Below, one piece after another: positions 1-7,780 of a DNA stretch of 39,159 nucleotides. Position 1 is the stretch's first letter, and every line of letters begins with the position of its first letter. Location: contig JAJZVZ010000025.1 in NCBI GenBank assembly GCA_021846945.1, positions 1 to 39,159 on the forward strand. The letters are read 5' to 3'. A program made the position numbers and the translations under genes. Source of the DNA: Acidobacteriota bacterium. GTDB taxonomy: Bacteria; Acidobacteriota; Terriglobia; Terriglobales; Acidobacteriaceae. Below the pieces are notes generated by a model. It ran no database searches, was not told the DNA's origin, and saw nothing but the letters and a program-made list of their open reading frames with translations.

Positions 1-1
1 A

Positions 2-493
2 TCTGATCTCATTGCTGAATACGATCGCGAGACCGCCAAGACACGCAAGATGCTGGAAGCCATCCCCACTGACGGCGATCTCAACTACAAACCACACCCC
101 AAGTCGATGAGCCTGGGCCGCTTGGCCGGGCACCTGACCGACATGACTGGGAACTGGGCGATGACCACGCTGACCCAGGACAAGCTGGAGTTTGCCGCCG
201 ACCACAAATGGGCCCCCTACATTCCCGCCAGCAAGGCGGCTCTGCTCGAAAAGTTCGACAGCGAGCTCCCGAAGGTGCGGAAAGAGCTGGCTTCGGTTTC
301 ACCAGAAAAGTGGGACCAGCACTGGCAGTTCATCTTCGGCGGGCAAAAGTTCATTGACGATCCGCGGCACCAGGTCTTTCGCGAGATGGTGATCAGCCAC
401 ATGATTCACCACCGCGCGCAACTGGGCGTCTATCTGCGCCTGCTCGACGCCAGGATCCCCGGCGCCTACGGCCCCTCGGCCGATGAGATGTGA
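2..493 (+). CDS. DinB-family protein, 5' end cut by the window
   Basis: The reading frame is open from base 2, so the true start lies upstream; an internal ATG at 50 follows at least 16 sense codons that read as the usual N-terminal helix (LIAEYDRE). The protein is a four-helix DinB/YfiT-fold protein. The likely metal ligands are the His in LAGHLTDM and the His pair in the helix containing HMIHHRAQLGVYLR, the standard DinB arrangement. The C-terminal IPGAYGPSADE type ending is common in short DinB proteins. Family members are thought to be metal-dependent, some of them thiol transferases, but the substrate here cannot be told from sequence. Its only downstream neighbour on this strand is a strong hairpin. 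Confidence 0.85.
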   Translation, partial: SDLIAEYDRETAKTRKMLEAIPTDGDLNYKPHPKSMSLGRLAGHLTDMTGNWAMTTLTQDKLEFAADHKWAPYIPASKAALLEKFDSELPKVRKELASVSPEKWDQHWQFIFGGQKFIDDPRHQVFREMVISHMIHHRAQLGVYLRLLDARIPGAYGPSADEM

Positions 494-539
494 GGGGAGC
501 GGGGAACAGGGTACCAAAGGCGAGCCCCCATCTTTTCGG

Positions 540-569
540 GCTTCCGCCACGGGCCGCCGTGGCGGAAGC
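540..569. terminator. Perfect 13-bp hairpin between convergent genes
   Basis: GCTTCCGCCACGG (540-552), a four-base loop GCCG, and its exact reverse complement (557-569). It lies between the ends of the dinB-like gene (plus) and vapC (minus). There is no T-tract on either side, so it may be a bidirectional terminator of the non-canonical kind or an intergenic palindromic repeat. Confidence 0.5.
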
Positions 570-592
570 GAATACGAATCCCTGACAGGCTT

Positions 593-1027
593 TTATGGCA
601 ACGGATTGGTCTTCAGACCGGCGGTTTGAGCCGTCCTGTGCTGCTTCTGGTCGAAGGTGTAGAACGATCCGACACTGAGTTCCAACGCTGCGCCAACGTG
701 AAGCAGATCCACAGCGCGAACACCAATTGCGGGCGTGAGTGCTTTGGCGAGAATCCCGGCCCGCGCGAAAGAGCCTTCGGGGAGGGGCCGAAGGAGCAGG
801 ACGCCCGATCGAATATCTCCTTCCAGATCTCGAACGGCATTTTCCACGCTCAAGGCTGGCAGTTCCTTACGAAAAACGCGCAGGCGGAAGGCATTGACCG
901 TTTCCAATTCACAAAGCGGGGTGATGAGGAGCGGCGCATCTGCCGCTGTGGTGAGCGAGATGGCTGCCGGAGTGTTCGCGTCGGGCAGGTACAGGGAGAA
1001 CAGCGCACTCGCATCGAGGTAGATCAT
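593..1027 (-). CDS. PIN-domain toxin (VapC type)
   Basis: This 144-residue protein is a PIN-domain ribonuclease of the VapC class. The acidic residues expected in the metal-binding pocket are visible: D5 in MIYLDAS, E40/E42 in LCELETVNAF, D107 in RAVDLLHVGAAL and D126 in YTFDQKQ. Such toxins cleave RNA (tRNA, rRNA or mRNA); the target is not predictable. The start codon overlaps the last four bases of the upstream antitoxin gene, the usual translationally coupled antitoxin-toxin order. All active-site positions look intact, so I see no sign of decay. A long open frame on the opposite strand (626-1234) is a codon shadow. Confidence 0.88.
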   Translation of the reverse strand: MIYLDASALFSLYLPDANTPAAISLTTAADAPLLITPLCELETVNAFRLRVFRKELPALSVENAVRDLEGDIRSGVLLLRPLPEGSFARAGILAKALTPAIGVRAVDLLHVGAALELSVGSFYTFDQKQHRTAQTAGLKTNPLP

Positions 1028-1263
1028 CGGCCTTCACGATCCGCCGCGATCGATTCCGCGCCTGTTTGCGCCAGCATTTTGTCGCCAAGATTCGCGCGCA
1101 TCCGGGCCAGAAAATCTGGCAGCTCGGGCCTACCCACGGGTTCCGGAGTGAGACGCGCAATGACCTTGCGACGTTTCGTAATGCGCACCTCTTCACCCGA
1201 TCGCAGGATTTGCTCCACCTTGGGAAAGTCGTAGCGAAGATCGCGTACAGAGACGGTTTTCAT
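1024..1263 (-). CDS. Antitoxin of the Phd/VapB type
   Basis: A 79-residue protein beginning MKTVSVRDLRYDFPKVEQIL and continuing GEEVRITKRRKVIARLTP, which is the Phd/YefM-like N-terminal DNA-binding fold; the C-terminal part (about residues 50-79) would wrap the toxin. It lies directly upstream of the PIN toxin with a 4-base overlap. It should neutralise the toxin and repress its own operon. On the minus strand the sequence TAAAAT lies seven bases before the ATG and no Shine-Dalgarno sequence is present, so translation from a leaderless transcript is possible. Two GTGAT(A/G) direct repeats flank that TAAAAT and could be an operator. Assignment to the antitoxin class is firm, the exact subfamily less so. 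Confidence 0.83.
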   Translation of the reverse strand: MKTVSVRDLRYDFPKVEQILRSGEEVRITKRRKVIARLTPEPVGRPELPDFLARMRANLGDKMLAQTGAESIAADREGR

Positions 1264-1365
1264 GTATCACATTTTAGCATCACGTAGCGCCGGACGTCTT
1301 CGCGCTCCCTCTCAGTCAGAATCAGAACACTGACAGAGTTCCGTTGCATCGAGTACGCTGATCTC

Positions 1366-2007
1366 ATGCCGTTCTCATTTCCAAAGGTTTATCCCATACT
1401 GGACTCTTGCATCCTTCCAGCTCAGGGCCGTGCTGAGTTTCTCCATCGTCTGGGCAGTTTGCTTGCTGAGGCGGGCGTCACGTTGCTGGAGTATCGCAAC
1501 AAGAGCGCTACCGGCGCAGAGTTGCTGGCCGACGCGGCGGTTCTCCGCGCCACAATGCCCGCGCCAGGCATCAAGTTAATTCTCGATGATCGCGCTGATC
1601 TGGTTGAACAGGCTGGATTTGACGGAGTTCATGTGGATGCGGGCGACGTTTTGCCCACCGAGGCTCGCCGCCTTGTTGGCCCGGACCGGATCGTCGGTAC
1701 CTTTGGCGGCAGCGATGCGCTGCTGCCCGGCATTCTGGATGCGCCGGCGGACTATCTGGCGGTCGGCCCCGTCTACACCACCACCACCAAGCAGACCGAT
1801 AAAGCGCCGATCGGCCCGGAGGGAGTGCGCAGGCTGCGCGAGCAGGCCGGGCCGCAGCGGATTCTGACGGCTGCAGCAGGGATCACGCTGGAGACGGCGC
1901 CGCTCGTGCTTGCCGCTGGCGCCAGCACCGTCGCTGTTTCGGCGGCGATCTTCCGCACGCCCGACCCCGCCGCCGAGTTCCGGCGCTGGCTCAGAATGTT
2001 GGGTTGA
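1366..2007 (+). CDS. thiE: Thiamine phosphate synthase
   Basis: A 213-residue TIM-barrel protein of the ThiE/TenI family, which condenses hydroxymethylpyrimidine diphosphate with thiazole phosphate to give thiamine phosphate. Visible family landmarks: EYRNK (residues 42-46, the usual R-x-K pyrophosphate site), ILDDRADL (72-79), GVHVDAGD (87-94), DYLAVGPVYTTTTK (129-142) and the C-terminal AGIT...AGAS phosphate-binding loop. Two motifs differ from the canonical enzyme: the first reads LDD rather than NDD, and the Ser-Ala-His stretch reads TFGGSD, so a TenI-like or altered role cannot be excluded. No other thi gene is nearby. The leader contains a bulged hairpin (1309-1338), but I see no TPP riboswitch. 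Confidence 0.82.
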   Translation: MPFSFPKVYPILDSCILPAQGRAEFLHRLGSLLAEAGVTLLEYRNKSATGAELLADAAVLRATMPAPGIKLILDDRADLVEQAGFDGVHVDAGDVLPTEARRLVGPDRIVGTFGGSDALLPGILDAPADYLAVGPVYTTTTKQTDKAPIGPEGVRRLREQAGPQRILTAAAGITLETAPLVLAAGASTVAVSAAIFRTPDPAAEFRRWLRMLG

Positions 2008-2085
2008 GGGAAGAATTCGACGCGTTAACCACGATGGCCAGAATCTGCGAGACATCGCCGCCCCTGATCAAGTAAAACCAAGCAA

Positions 2086-3672
2086 GTGCAAAGTTCCGAC
2101 GAAGCCACCAGCCACGTTTCAGACTCCACCGCCGAGACGCCCCGGCTGGTACAGAGTCTGGGCCTCTTCAGCTCAACATCGATCGTGATTGGTTCGATGA
2201 TCGGCTCTGGCATCTACATTGTGGATGCCGACATTGCCCGCGGTACCAGCTCGCCGGCGCTGTTTCTGGCGGCCTGGGTGGTCACGGCCGTCATGACCAT
2301 GATTGGCGCACTCAGCTACGGCGAACTGGCGGCGATGATGCCCAAAGCCGGCGGCCAGTATGTGTATCTGCGTGAGGCGCTGGGGCCGTTGTGGGGATTT
2401 CTCTTCGGGTGGACGCTCTTTGTGGTGATCCAGACCGGAACCATCGCCGCGGTCTGCGTGGCATTTGGCAAGTTTCTTGGCGTCTTTTTCCCGTCGGTCT
2501 CGGCGACGAACTGGCTCTGGCACATCGCCCATGTTCCGGCGCTGCGTGTTGGTCCCATGGTGCTGGGCAACATGGAGATCGGCGTCAATACAGCCAACCT
2601 GACCGCCATCCTGATCGTCATCTTCCTGGCCATTGTGAATGTTTTCGGCCTCCGGCTGGGGGCGCTGATCCAGAACATCTTCACCTCAGCCAAGGCCTTG
2701 TCGTTGACCGCGCTGATCGTGGTCGCCTTTACGGTGGGCCGCAGCGCCGAGGCGATGCAGGCCAACTTTGGTCCCGGCTGGAGCAACTTCTGGAAGAACG
2801 CCGGATGGAACTCGCTGCATCCCGTTCAGGTAGGCGTCGGCGGACCAACGGTGCTGGTGAACCTGTTCGTGATCCTGGCGGTGGTGCAGGTTGGGTCGCT
2901 CTTCTCAGCAGACGCGTGGAATAACATCACCTTCACCGCGGGCGAGGTCAAGAATCCGCGGCGCAATCTGCCTCTCTCGCTCATCCTCGGCACGGGGTTT
3001 GTGCTGACCGTGTATTTCCTGGTGTCGCTGGCCTACTTACTGGTGCTGCCCATGCATGGCGACCCGCATGGAGCCACAGCGGCAGCGCGTGGCATTCAGT
3101 ATGCCGCAGAGGATCGCGTGGCCACTGCGGCGCTGGCGCAGGTCTTCCACTCCGCCGGAGCGTGGCTGATGGCTGCAGCGATCCTGATCTCCACTTTTGG
3201 CTGTGCGAACGGACTGACGCTGGCGGGTGCGCGCGTCTACTATGCGATGAGCCGCGATGGCCTCTTCTTCAAGTCCGTCGGCAACCTGCATCCGCGCTAC
3301 AGGACTCCGGTTGCCGGGTTGCTGGTGCAGGCAATCTGGGCTGCGCTGCTCTGCGTCTCGGGCTCGTACAGCCAGTTGCTTGACTACATCATCTTTGCGG
3401 AGCTGGTTTTCTATATTCTTACCATCTCCGCCTTATTCGTGCTTCGCTTCAAGCGGCCGGATGCGCCACGTCCTTACAAGGCTTTGGGCTATCCCGTGTT
3501 ACCGGCGCTATACATCACAATGGCTGCCGGCATCTGTGTCGTATTATTGCGATACAAGCCCCAGTACACCTGGCCGGGTCTGGTGCTGGTTTTGCTCGGC
3601 ATTCCGGTGTACCTGTTCTGGTCGCGCCGGCCCGTGCGGAATACCAGCTCAGAAATTGACCTGCAGCCTTGA
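2086..3672 (+). CDS. APC-superfamily amino acid permease (LAT-like)
   Basis: A 528-residue integral membrane protein with about 12 transmembrane segments. The first helix carries the APC signature IVIGSMIGSGIYIV (about residues 34-47), followed by the second-helix stretch YGELAAMMPKAGGQYVYLREALG, typical of amino acid/polyamine/organocation transporters of the L-type (LAT) branch. It should exchange or import amino acids across the inner membrane; the substrate is not predictable. The GTG at 2086 is the chosen start: it leaves a short polar N-terminal tail of about 25 residues before helix 1. A second, different APC permease follows after 110 bases on the same strand. Confidence 0.88.
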   Translation: MQSSDEATSHVSDSTAETPRLVQSLGLFSSTSIVIGSMIGSGIYIVDADIARGTSSPALFLAAWVVTAVMTMIGALSYGELAAMMPKAGGQYVYLREALGPLWGFLFGWTLFVVIQTGTIAAVCVAFGKFLGVFFPSVSATNWLWHIAHVPALRVGPMVLGNMEIGVNTANLTAILIVIFLAIVNVFGLRLGALIQNIFTSAKALSLTALIVVAFTVGRSAEAMQANFGPGWSNFWKNAGWNSLHPVQVGVGGPTVLVNLFVILAVVQVGSLFSADAWNNITFTAGEVKNPRRNLPLSLILGTGFVLTVYFLVSLAYLLVLPMHGDPHGATAAARGIQYAAEDRVATAALAQVFHSAGAWLMAAAILISTFGCANGLTLAGARVYYAMSRDGLFFKSVGNLHPRYRTPVAGLLVQAIWAALLCVSGSYSQLLDYIIFAELVFYILTISALFVLRFKRPDAPRPYKALGYPVLPALYITMAAGICVVLLRYKPQYTWPGLVLVLLGIPVYLFWSRRPVRNTSSEIDLQP

Positions 3673-3782
3673 GCAGCAAGCACGTGATATGTGGCCGCGG
3701 ACGGTGTTGAAAGAACCGGGGCACAAGAATACACAAGCGGCGGCCGAATGATGCGGACGCACAATTGACGGGGAGGGAATGG

Positions 3783-5282
3783 ATGGCTGCCAAGCTTTTT
3801 GCGACAAAGCCGATCAGTACAATTCTGGCGGAGGCTGCGGAAACCAGCGAGCACTCATTGAAGCGCGCGCTCGGGCCGGTGAACCTGGTCACGCTCGGCA
3901 TTGGCGCGATTATCGGAGCAGGCATCTTTGTTCTGACAGGTACCGCCGCGGCTCAGTTTGCCGGGCCGGCGATTGTGCTTTCATTCGCCATCGCTGGAAT
4001 CGGATGTGTCTTCGCCGGTCTCTGCTACGCCGAGTTTGCATCCATGATTCCGATCGCAGGCAGCGCCTATACCTATGGCTACGCGACCATGGGCGAGCTG
4101 GTTGCCTGGATCATCGGTTGGGCGCTGGTGCTGGAATACGCATTTGGAGCGGCCACCGTTGCAGTGGGCTGGAGCGGGTATGCCAGCAGCATGCTTGGGT
4201 TCTTCGGCGCCAGGCTGCCGTTCAACGCCACGCCGGCGATTTCGCTCTCGCTTTTTGGGCATACCCTATCGGCGCATGTGGACATTTTTGCGCTGTTGGC
4301 AATCATCGTCATCACCGCGGTCCTGGTCATCGGCGTGCGCGAGTCGGCCAATCTCAACAGCACAGCGGTGATCATCAAGGTTTCTGTCGTGCTCATCTTT
4401 ATCGGCCTGGCTCTGGCATTTGCCTTTGGCCACTGGTCGCACATGGTTGCCAACTGGCATCCATTCATCCCGAAGAACACCGGGCACTTCGGCCAGTTCG
4501 GCTGGTCGGGGATTATGCGCGGTGCCGGCGTGGTTTTCTTTGCGTACATCGGATTCGATGCGGTATCCACCGCGGCGCAGGAGGCGCGGAATCCTCAGAA
4601 GGATCTGCCTTTTGGCATCCTTGGCTCGCTGGTCATCTGTACAATTCTGTACATCATCGTGGCCGGGTTACTGACGGGTCTAAAGTCCTACACGGCGCTG
4701 AATGTACCGGCCCCGGTTGCCGATGGAGCCGCCGAGATTGGCGTGCGCTGGGGCGTCTTTCTCATTGATATGGGAGCCATTGCGGGGCTGGCGTCGGTGA
4801 TGCTGGTGATGTTACTGGGGCAATCGCGCGTGCTCTACACCATGTCCCACGACGGATTGTTCTGGAAATGGGCGTGCAGGATTCATCCACGTTTCCGCAC
4901 CCCGTACATTACCTCGATGGTGGTCGGCATCTTCGTCGCGTTCCTGGCTGCCTTTTTTCCGATCTGGCTGCTGGGCGAACTGGTCAGCCTGGGGACATTG
5001 CTGGCCTTCACGATCGTTAGTCTGGGCGTATGGATCATGCGCGTGAAACAGCCGGACGTGCACCGGCCGTTCCGCACGCCGTTGGTTCCCCTGGTGCCGA
5101 TTGGCGGCATGGTGGTGTCTCTGGCGCTGATGCTCTCGCTCGATGCGCCTGCCTGGATTGGCTTCGGAAGCTGGCTGATCGTTGGGCAGATTATCTACTT
5201 CACTTACAGCCGGAAACATAGTGTGGTGCAGCGTTCGCTGGCCGCAGCGGCGAAAGAGCCGGGAGCGAGCATAGGGAAGTGA
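3783..5282 (+). CDS. APC-superfamily amino acid permease (cationic amino acid transporter-like)
   Basis: A 499-residue transporter with about 12 membrane helices, resembling the CAT/YfnA branch of the APC superfamily. Helix 1 reads GIGAIIGAGIFVLTGTAAA, followed by LCYAEFASMIPIAGSAYTY and the conserved FFAYIGFDAVSTAAQEARNPQKDLPFGI segment in the middle. It should import amino acids; the branch name does not prove a basic substrate. The ATG at 3783 is preferred over an upstream TTG (3765) because the purine-rich GGGGAGGGA lies just ahead of it at normal distance. It lies 110 bases after another APC gene of a different branch, so the pair is probably not a recent duplication. Confidence 0.9.
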   Translation: MAAKLFATKPISTILAEAAETSEHSLKRALGPVNLVTLGIGAIIGAGIFVLTGTAAAQFAGPAIVLSFAIAGIGCVFAGLCYAEFASMIPIAGSAYTYGYATMGELVAWIIGWALVLEYAFGAATVAVGWSGYASSMLGFFGARLPFNATPAISLSLFGHTLSAHVDIFALLAIIVITAVLVIGVRESANLNSTAVIIKVSVVLIFIGLALAFAFGHWSHMVANWHPFIPKNTGHFGQFGWSGIMRGAGVVFFAYIGFDAVSTAAQEARNPQKDLPFGILGSLVICTILYIIVAGLLTGLKSYTALNVPAPVADGAAEIGVRWGVFLIDMGAIAGLASVMLVMLLGQSRVLYTMSHDGLFWKWACRIHPRFRTPYITSMVVGIFVAFLAAFFPIWLLGELVSLGTLLAFTIVSLGVWIMRVKQPDVHRPFRTPLVPLVPIGGMVVSLALMLSLDAPAWIGFGSWLIVGQIIYFTYSRKHSVVQRSLAAAAKEPGASIGK

Positions 5283-5397
5283 CGGATCGTACATCTGTGG
5301 CATGTTGCATGAAATAGACTCGCTGCCAAAATGATGCAGAACCCGGCGATTGCTCCGAGGGATTTCCTGACTGGACCTGCTGGCTGCCGGAGGGTAG

Positions 5398-5418
5398 ACT
5401 AAATCAAGTGGACTTAGT
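5398..5418. promoter_or_regulatory. Imperfect palindrome upstream of vapBC, candidate operator
   Basis: ACTAA (5398-5402) and TTAGT (5414-5418) form inverted arms around an inner AAGT-GG-ACTT palindrome (5406-5415). The site ends 15 bases before the antitoxin GTG and just before its Shine-Dalgarno GGAGGG. Antitoxin-toxin dimers commonly bind palindromes in this position. This assignment rests on position and symmetry only. Confidence 0.4.
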
Positions 5419-5433
5419 TCACTCGGAGGGCGC

Positions 5434-5679
5434 GTGCGGACCGTAAACATTCACGAAGCAAAGACGCATCTTTCGCGGCTGGTGGAGGATGCTGCGCATG
5501 GCGAGCCCTTCGTGATTGCCAAAGCGGGGAAGCCCATGGTGAAGGTGGTTCGGATCGATGCTTCTGGCGACAAGCCAAAGCGCCGCCTGGGTTTTCTGAA
5601 GGGAAAGATTAAGGTTCCCGACGACTTCGATACGATGTTTGCCGACGAGATCGAAAAGTTGTTCTATGGTGAAGAATGA
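5434..5679 (+). CDS. Antitoxin of the Phd/YefM family (VapB role)
   Basis: An 81-residue protein starting MRTVNIHEAKTHLSRLVEDA, the classic Phd/YefM opening, followed by GEPFVIAKAGKPMVKVVRID. The C-terminal half, with a conserved-looking GFLKGKIKVPDDFD stretch, is the toxin-binding arm typical of partners of this PIN subfamily. It starts at a GTG four bases after GGAGGG. Its stop overlaps the toxin ATG (ATGA), so translation is coupled. It should bind and inhibit the toxin and repress the operon through the palindrome just upstream. It is unrelated at sequence level to the antitoxin at 1024-1263 beyond the shared fold. Confidence 0.9.
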   Translation: MRTVNIHEAKTHLSRLVEDAAHGEPFVIAKAGKPMVKVVRIDASGDKPKRRLGFLKGKIKVPDDFDTMFADEIEKLFYGEE

Positions 5680-6062
5680 AGCTTCTTCTGGATACTCATT
5701 TGTTGCTCTGGGCGAGTGAAGGATCCCACCGTGTATCAGCGGTGGCAAAGAAGCTTATCCTGAATCCGGAGAACGAACTGATTTTCAGCAGCGCAAGCAT
5801 CTGGGAAATTGGGATCAAGCACGCAAAGGCAGCGGAAAGATTTGACGCGGAACCTGGGTTTGTCCGGGAGGCACTGCTGGAAAACGGATATTCCGAGCTG
5901 AACATCACCGGCAGACATGGTGTCGCAGTTGCCCATCTGCCGTCCATTCACAAGGATCCCTTCGACCGCATCCTGATTGCTCAGTCTATGGTCGAAGGGA
6001 TCACCTTGCTGACATCGGACGCGGTTGTCGCGAAATACCCTGGACCGATCCGTAAAGTCTGA
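5676..6062 (+). CDS. vapC: PIN-domain toxin (VapC type)
   Basis: A 128-residue PIN-domain ribonuclease of the subfamily that opens LLLDTHLLLW. Expected active-site acids are present: D6, E44 in SASIWEIGIK, D97 in HKDPFDRILIAQ and D115 in LLTSD. The subfamily partners Phd-type antitoxins, as found directly upstream with a 4-base overlap. It should cleave RNA when released from its antitoxin. The frame is intact to the end and stops seven bases before the end of the convergent bacilliredoxin gene, with no obvious hairpin between them. Confidence 0.92.
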   Translation: MKLLLDTHLLLWASEGSHRVSAVAKKLILNPENELIFSSASIWEIGIKHAKAAERFDAEPGFVREALLENGYSELNITGRHGVAVAHLPSIHKDPFDRILIAQSMVEGITLLTSDAVVAKYPGPIRKV

Positions 6063-6069
6063 ACCGGGT

Positions 6070-6498
6070 CTATGCCGTTGTCTTCGCGCAGAACTCATCG
6101 AAGGCGCGGATCAACTCAGTGGCGATCTCCGGTGCCGTGGCCTGTTCGATGACCGAGCGCTGCATCAGATAGACCAGCTTGCCGTCGCGCAGGATGGCAA
6201 TCGAAGGAGAGCTGGGTGGATTGCCTTCAAAGTAGCTGCGGGCGCGTTCTGTCGCTTCGCGGTCCTGGCCGGCGAAGACCGTGATCTTGTGATCGGGAAG
6301 GTTCGTGGCATTGGCCAGTGCCAGGCGTACGCCGGGACGCATCTTGCCCGCCGCACAGCCGCAGATAGAATTGATAACGATTAGAGTGGTTCCCGGCTGC
6401 GCGAGCGTGGCGTCCACGTCCTCGGCGGTCCGGGTTTCCTTGATCCCGGCGCGCACAAGCTCCTCGCGCATCGGAATCACCATCAGTTCTGGATACAT
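6070..6498 (-). CDS. Bacilliredoxin, BrxA/BrxB family (DUF1094)
   Basis: A 142-residue thioredoxin-fold protein with the family's Cys-Gly-Cys active site in SICGCAAGKMRPG (C46 and C48). The family de-bacillithiolates proteins, using bacillithiol in place of glutathione; in this organism the low-molecular-weight thiol is inferred, not seen. The start is supported by GGAGG five bases ahead of the ATG. The length matches the family (about 140 residues). It is divergent from murB, with 70 bases between the two starts, so their promoters share this space. Confidence 0.9.
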   Translation of the reverse strand: MYPELMVIPMREELVRAGIKETRTAEDVDATLAQPGTTLIVINSICGCAAGKMRPGVRLALANATNLPDHKITVFAGQDREATERARSYFEGNPPSSPSIAILRDGKLVYLMQRSVIEQATAPEIATELIRAFDEFCAKTTA

Positions 6499-6568
6499 AT
6501 TTGCCTCCGGCAGGGGAAGTTGCCTGTAACCATTTTAACGGCAGACCCCGTGGTATAGCCTGATAGGG

Positions 6569-7624
6569 ATGCTCATCGAGGAAAATCAGCCGCTTGCGCG
6601 ATTCACTACGTTTGGCGTCGGCGGTCCGGCCCGATGGTTTGTGCAGGCCGCAAGCGAAGACGAGATTGTTGCCGCGGCTGCGTGGGCGCAGGAGCGCAAG
6701 GTTCCGCTTTTCGTGCTCGGCGGCGGAAGCAACCTGCTTGTCTCTGACGCAGGATTCGATGGGCTGGTATTGCGTGTGGGCTTGCGCGGGGCTGTGCGAG
6801 CCGAGGATTCGGATCATCCCGGCCAAATGATCTACCGGGTGGCCGCGGGTGAGGATTGGGATAGCTTTGTCGAGCGTGCCGTGCGTGATCGTTGCGCCGG
6901 CATCGAGTGCCTTGCGGGTATTCCCGGCACGGTGGGCGGCACACCGGTGCAGAACGTGGGCGCCTATGGGCAGGAAGTGGCAGCAGTCATCGAGCGCGTG
7001 CGGGTCTTCGACGTGAAGGAGCAAGCCTTCGAGGAGTTCTCAGCCGCCGAGTGCGGTTTTGCGTATCGCCGCAGCCGCTTCAACTCCACGGACCGCCGCC
7101 GTTTTATCGTCACGCGGGTGGACTATCGCCTGGCTGCTGGCGGCGCGCCTACGCTGCGATATGCGGAGCTGCAACGGGCAATTGACACCATGCAGGCGGG
7201 CGGAGCGGCTCCCAGCCTTGCGGAAGTAGCCGCTCTTGTGCGCCGCATCCGCATGTCAAAGGGAATGCTGCTGGTTGAGGGCGATCCGGACTGTCGCAGC
7301 GCCGGCAGCTTCTTCAAGAATCCTGTGGTGACGGAAGAAGAGGCATGGCAGATTGCCGGCGCTGCCGCGAAGGAGCCGCCTCGCTATCCTGCGGAGCCGG
7401 GGTATGTGAAACTGCCGGCAGCATGGCTGATCGAGCAGGCAGGGTTCCCCAAAGGCTTCGCGATGGGCGCGGCGGGCATCTCTTCGCGGCATACGCTCGC
7501 GCTGATCAATCGCGGCGGAGCAAAGGCAATTGAGATTCTCACACTCGCTTCGGAGATTCGTGCCGCAGTGGAAAAGCTCTTTGGCGTAAGCCTTGAAGTT
7601 GAGCCTGTGCTCGTGGGCTTTTAG
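6569..7624 (+). CDS. murB: UDP-N-acetylenolpyruvoylglucosamine reductase
   Basis: The second committed step of peptidoglycan precursor synthesis in the cytoplasm: NADPH- and FAD-dependent reduction of UDP-GlcNAc-enolpyruvate to UDP-MurNAc. The 351-residue protein has the FAD-binding region with LGGGSNLLVSDAGFDG (about residues 50-65) and AGIPGTVGGTPVQNVGAYG (116-134). YRRSRF (167-171) marks it as a type I enzyme of the E. coli kind, and GSFFKNPVV carries the catalytic Ser (S247). The C-terminal LEVEP segment supplies the region of the catalytic Glu. It stands apart from any mur/fts cluster in this window. GATAGGG just ahead of the ATG may serve as the ribosome-binding site. Confidence 0.96.
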   Translation: MLIEENQPLARFTTFGVGGPARWFVQAASEDEIVAAAAWAQERKVPLFVLGGGSNLLVSDAGFDGLVLRVGLRGAVRAEDSDHPGQMIYRVAAGEDWDSFVERAVRDRCAGIECLAGIPGTVGGTPVQNVGAYGQEVAAVIERVRVFDVKEQAFEEFSAAECGFAYRRSRFNSTDRRRFIVTRVDYRLAAGGAPTLRYAELQRAIDTMQAGGAAPSLAEVAALVRRIRMSKGMLLVEGDPDCRSAGSFFKNPVVTEEEAWQIAGAAAKEPPRYPAEPGYVKLPAAWLIEQAGFPKGFAMGAAGISSRHTLALINRGGAKAIEILTLASEIRAAVEKLFGVSLEVEPVLVGF

Positions 7625-7654
7625 AAGCTTCTGTAGTAAGTCCAGCAACTGCGC

Positions 7655-7670
7655 CTTCAGAACGCTGAAG
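7655..7670. terminator. Short hairpin between convergent murB and hpnB
   Basis: CTTCAG, loop AACG, CTGAAG: a perfect 6-bp stem with a four-base loop, 31 bases past the murB stop and before the end of the opposing hpnB. There is no T-tract; this is a weak terminator candidate only. Confidence 0.3.
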
Positions 7671-7780
7671 AAGCAGAGGAGCGCTTCCTTGCGAAGTTAG
7701 GCAATACCTCTGATTCTTCGGCAATCATGATGGAAATAGAATCTTTATTCCCGAACTTTTGCAGGTTGAATCTGCAAGGA

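Noticed and set aside
626..1234. 202-codon plus-strand open frame over the first toxin-antitoxin pair
   Set aside because: It is entirely antisense to a well-supported VapBC-type pair and its translation is Arg/Ser-rich with no family signal.
1309..1338. Bulged hairpin in the thiE leader as a TPP riboswitch
   Set aside because: It lacks the conserved CTGAGA and the helix elements of the THI element; it is only a short stem-loop.
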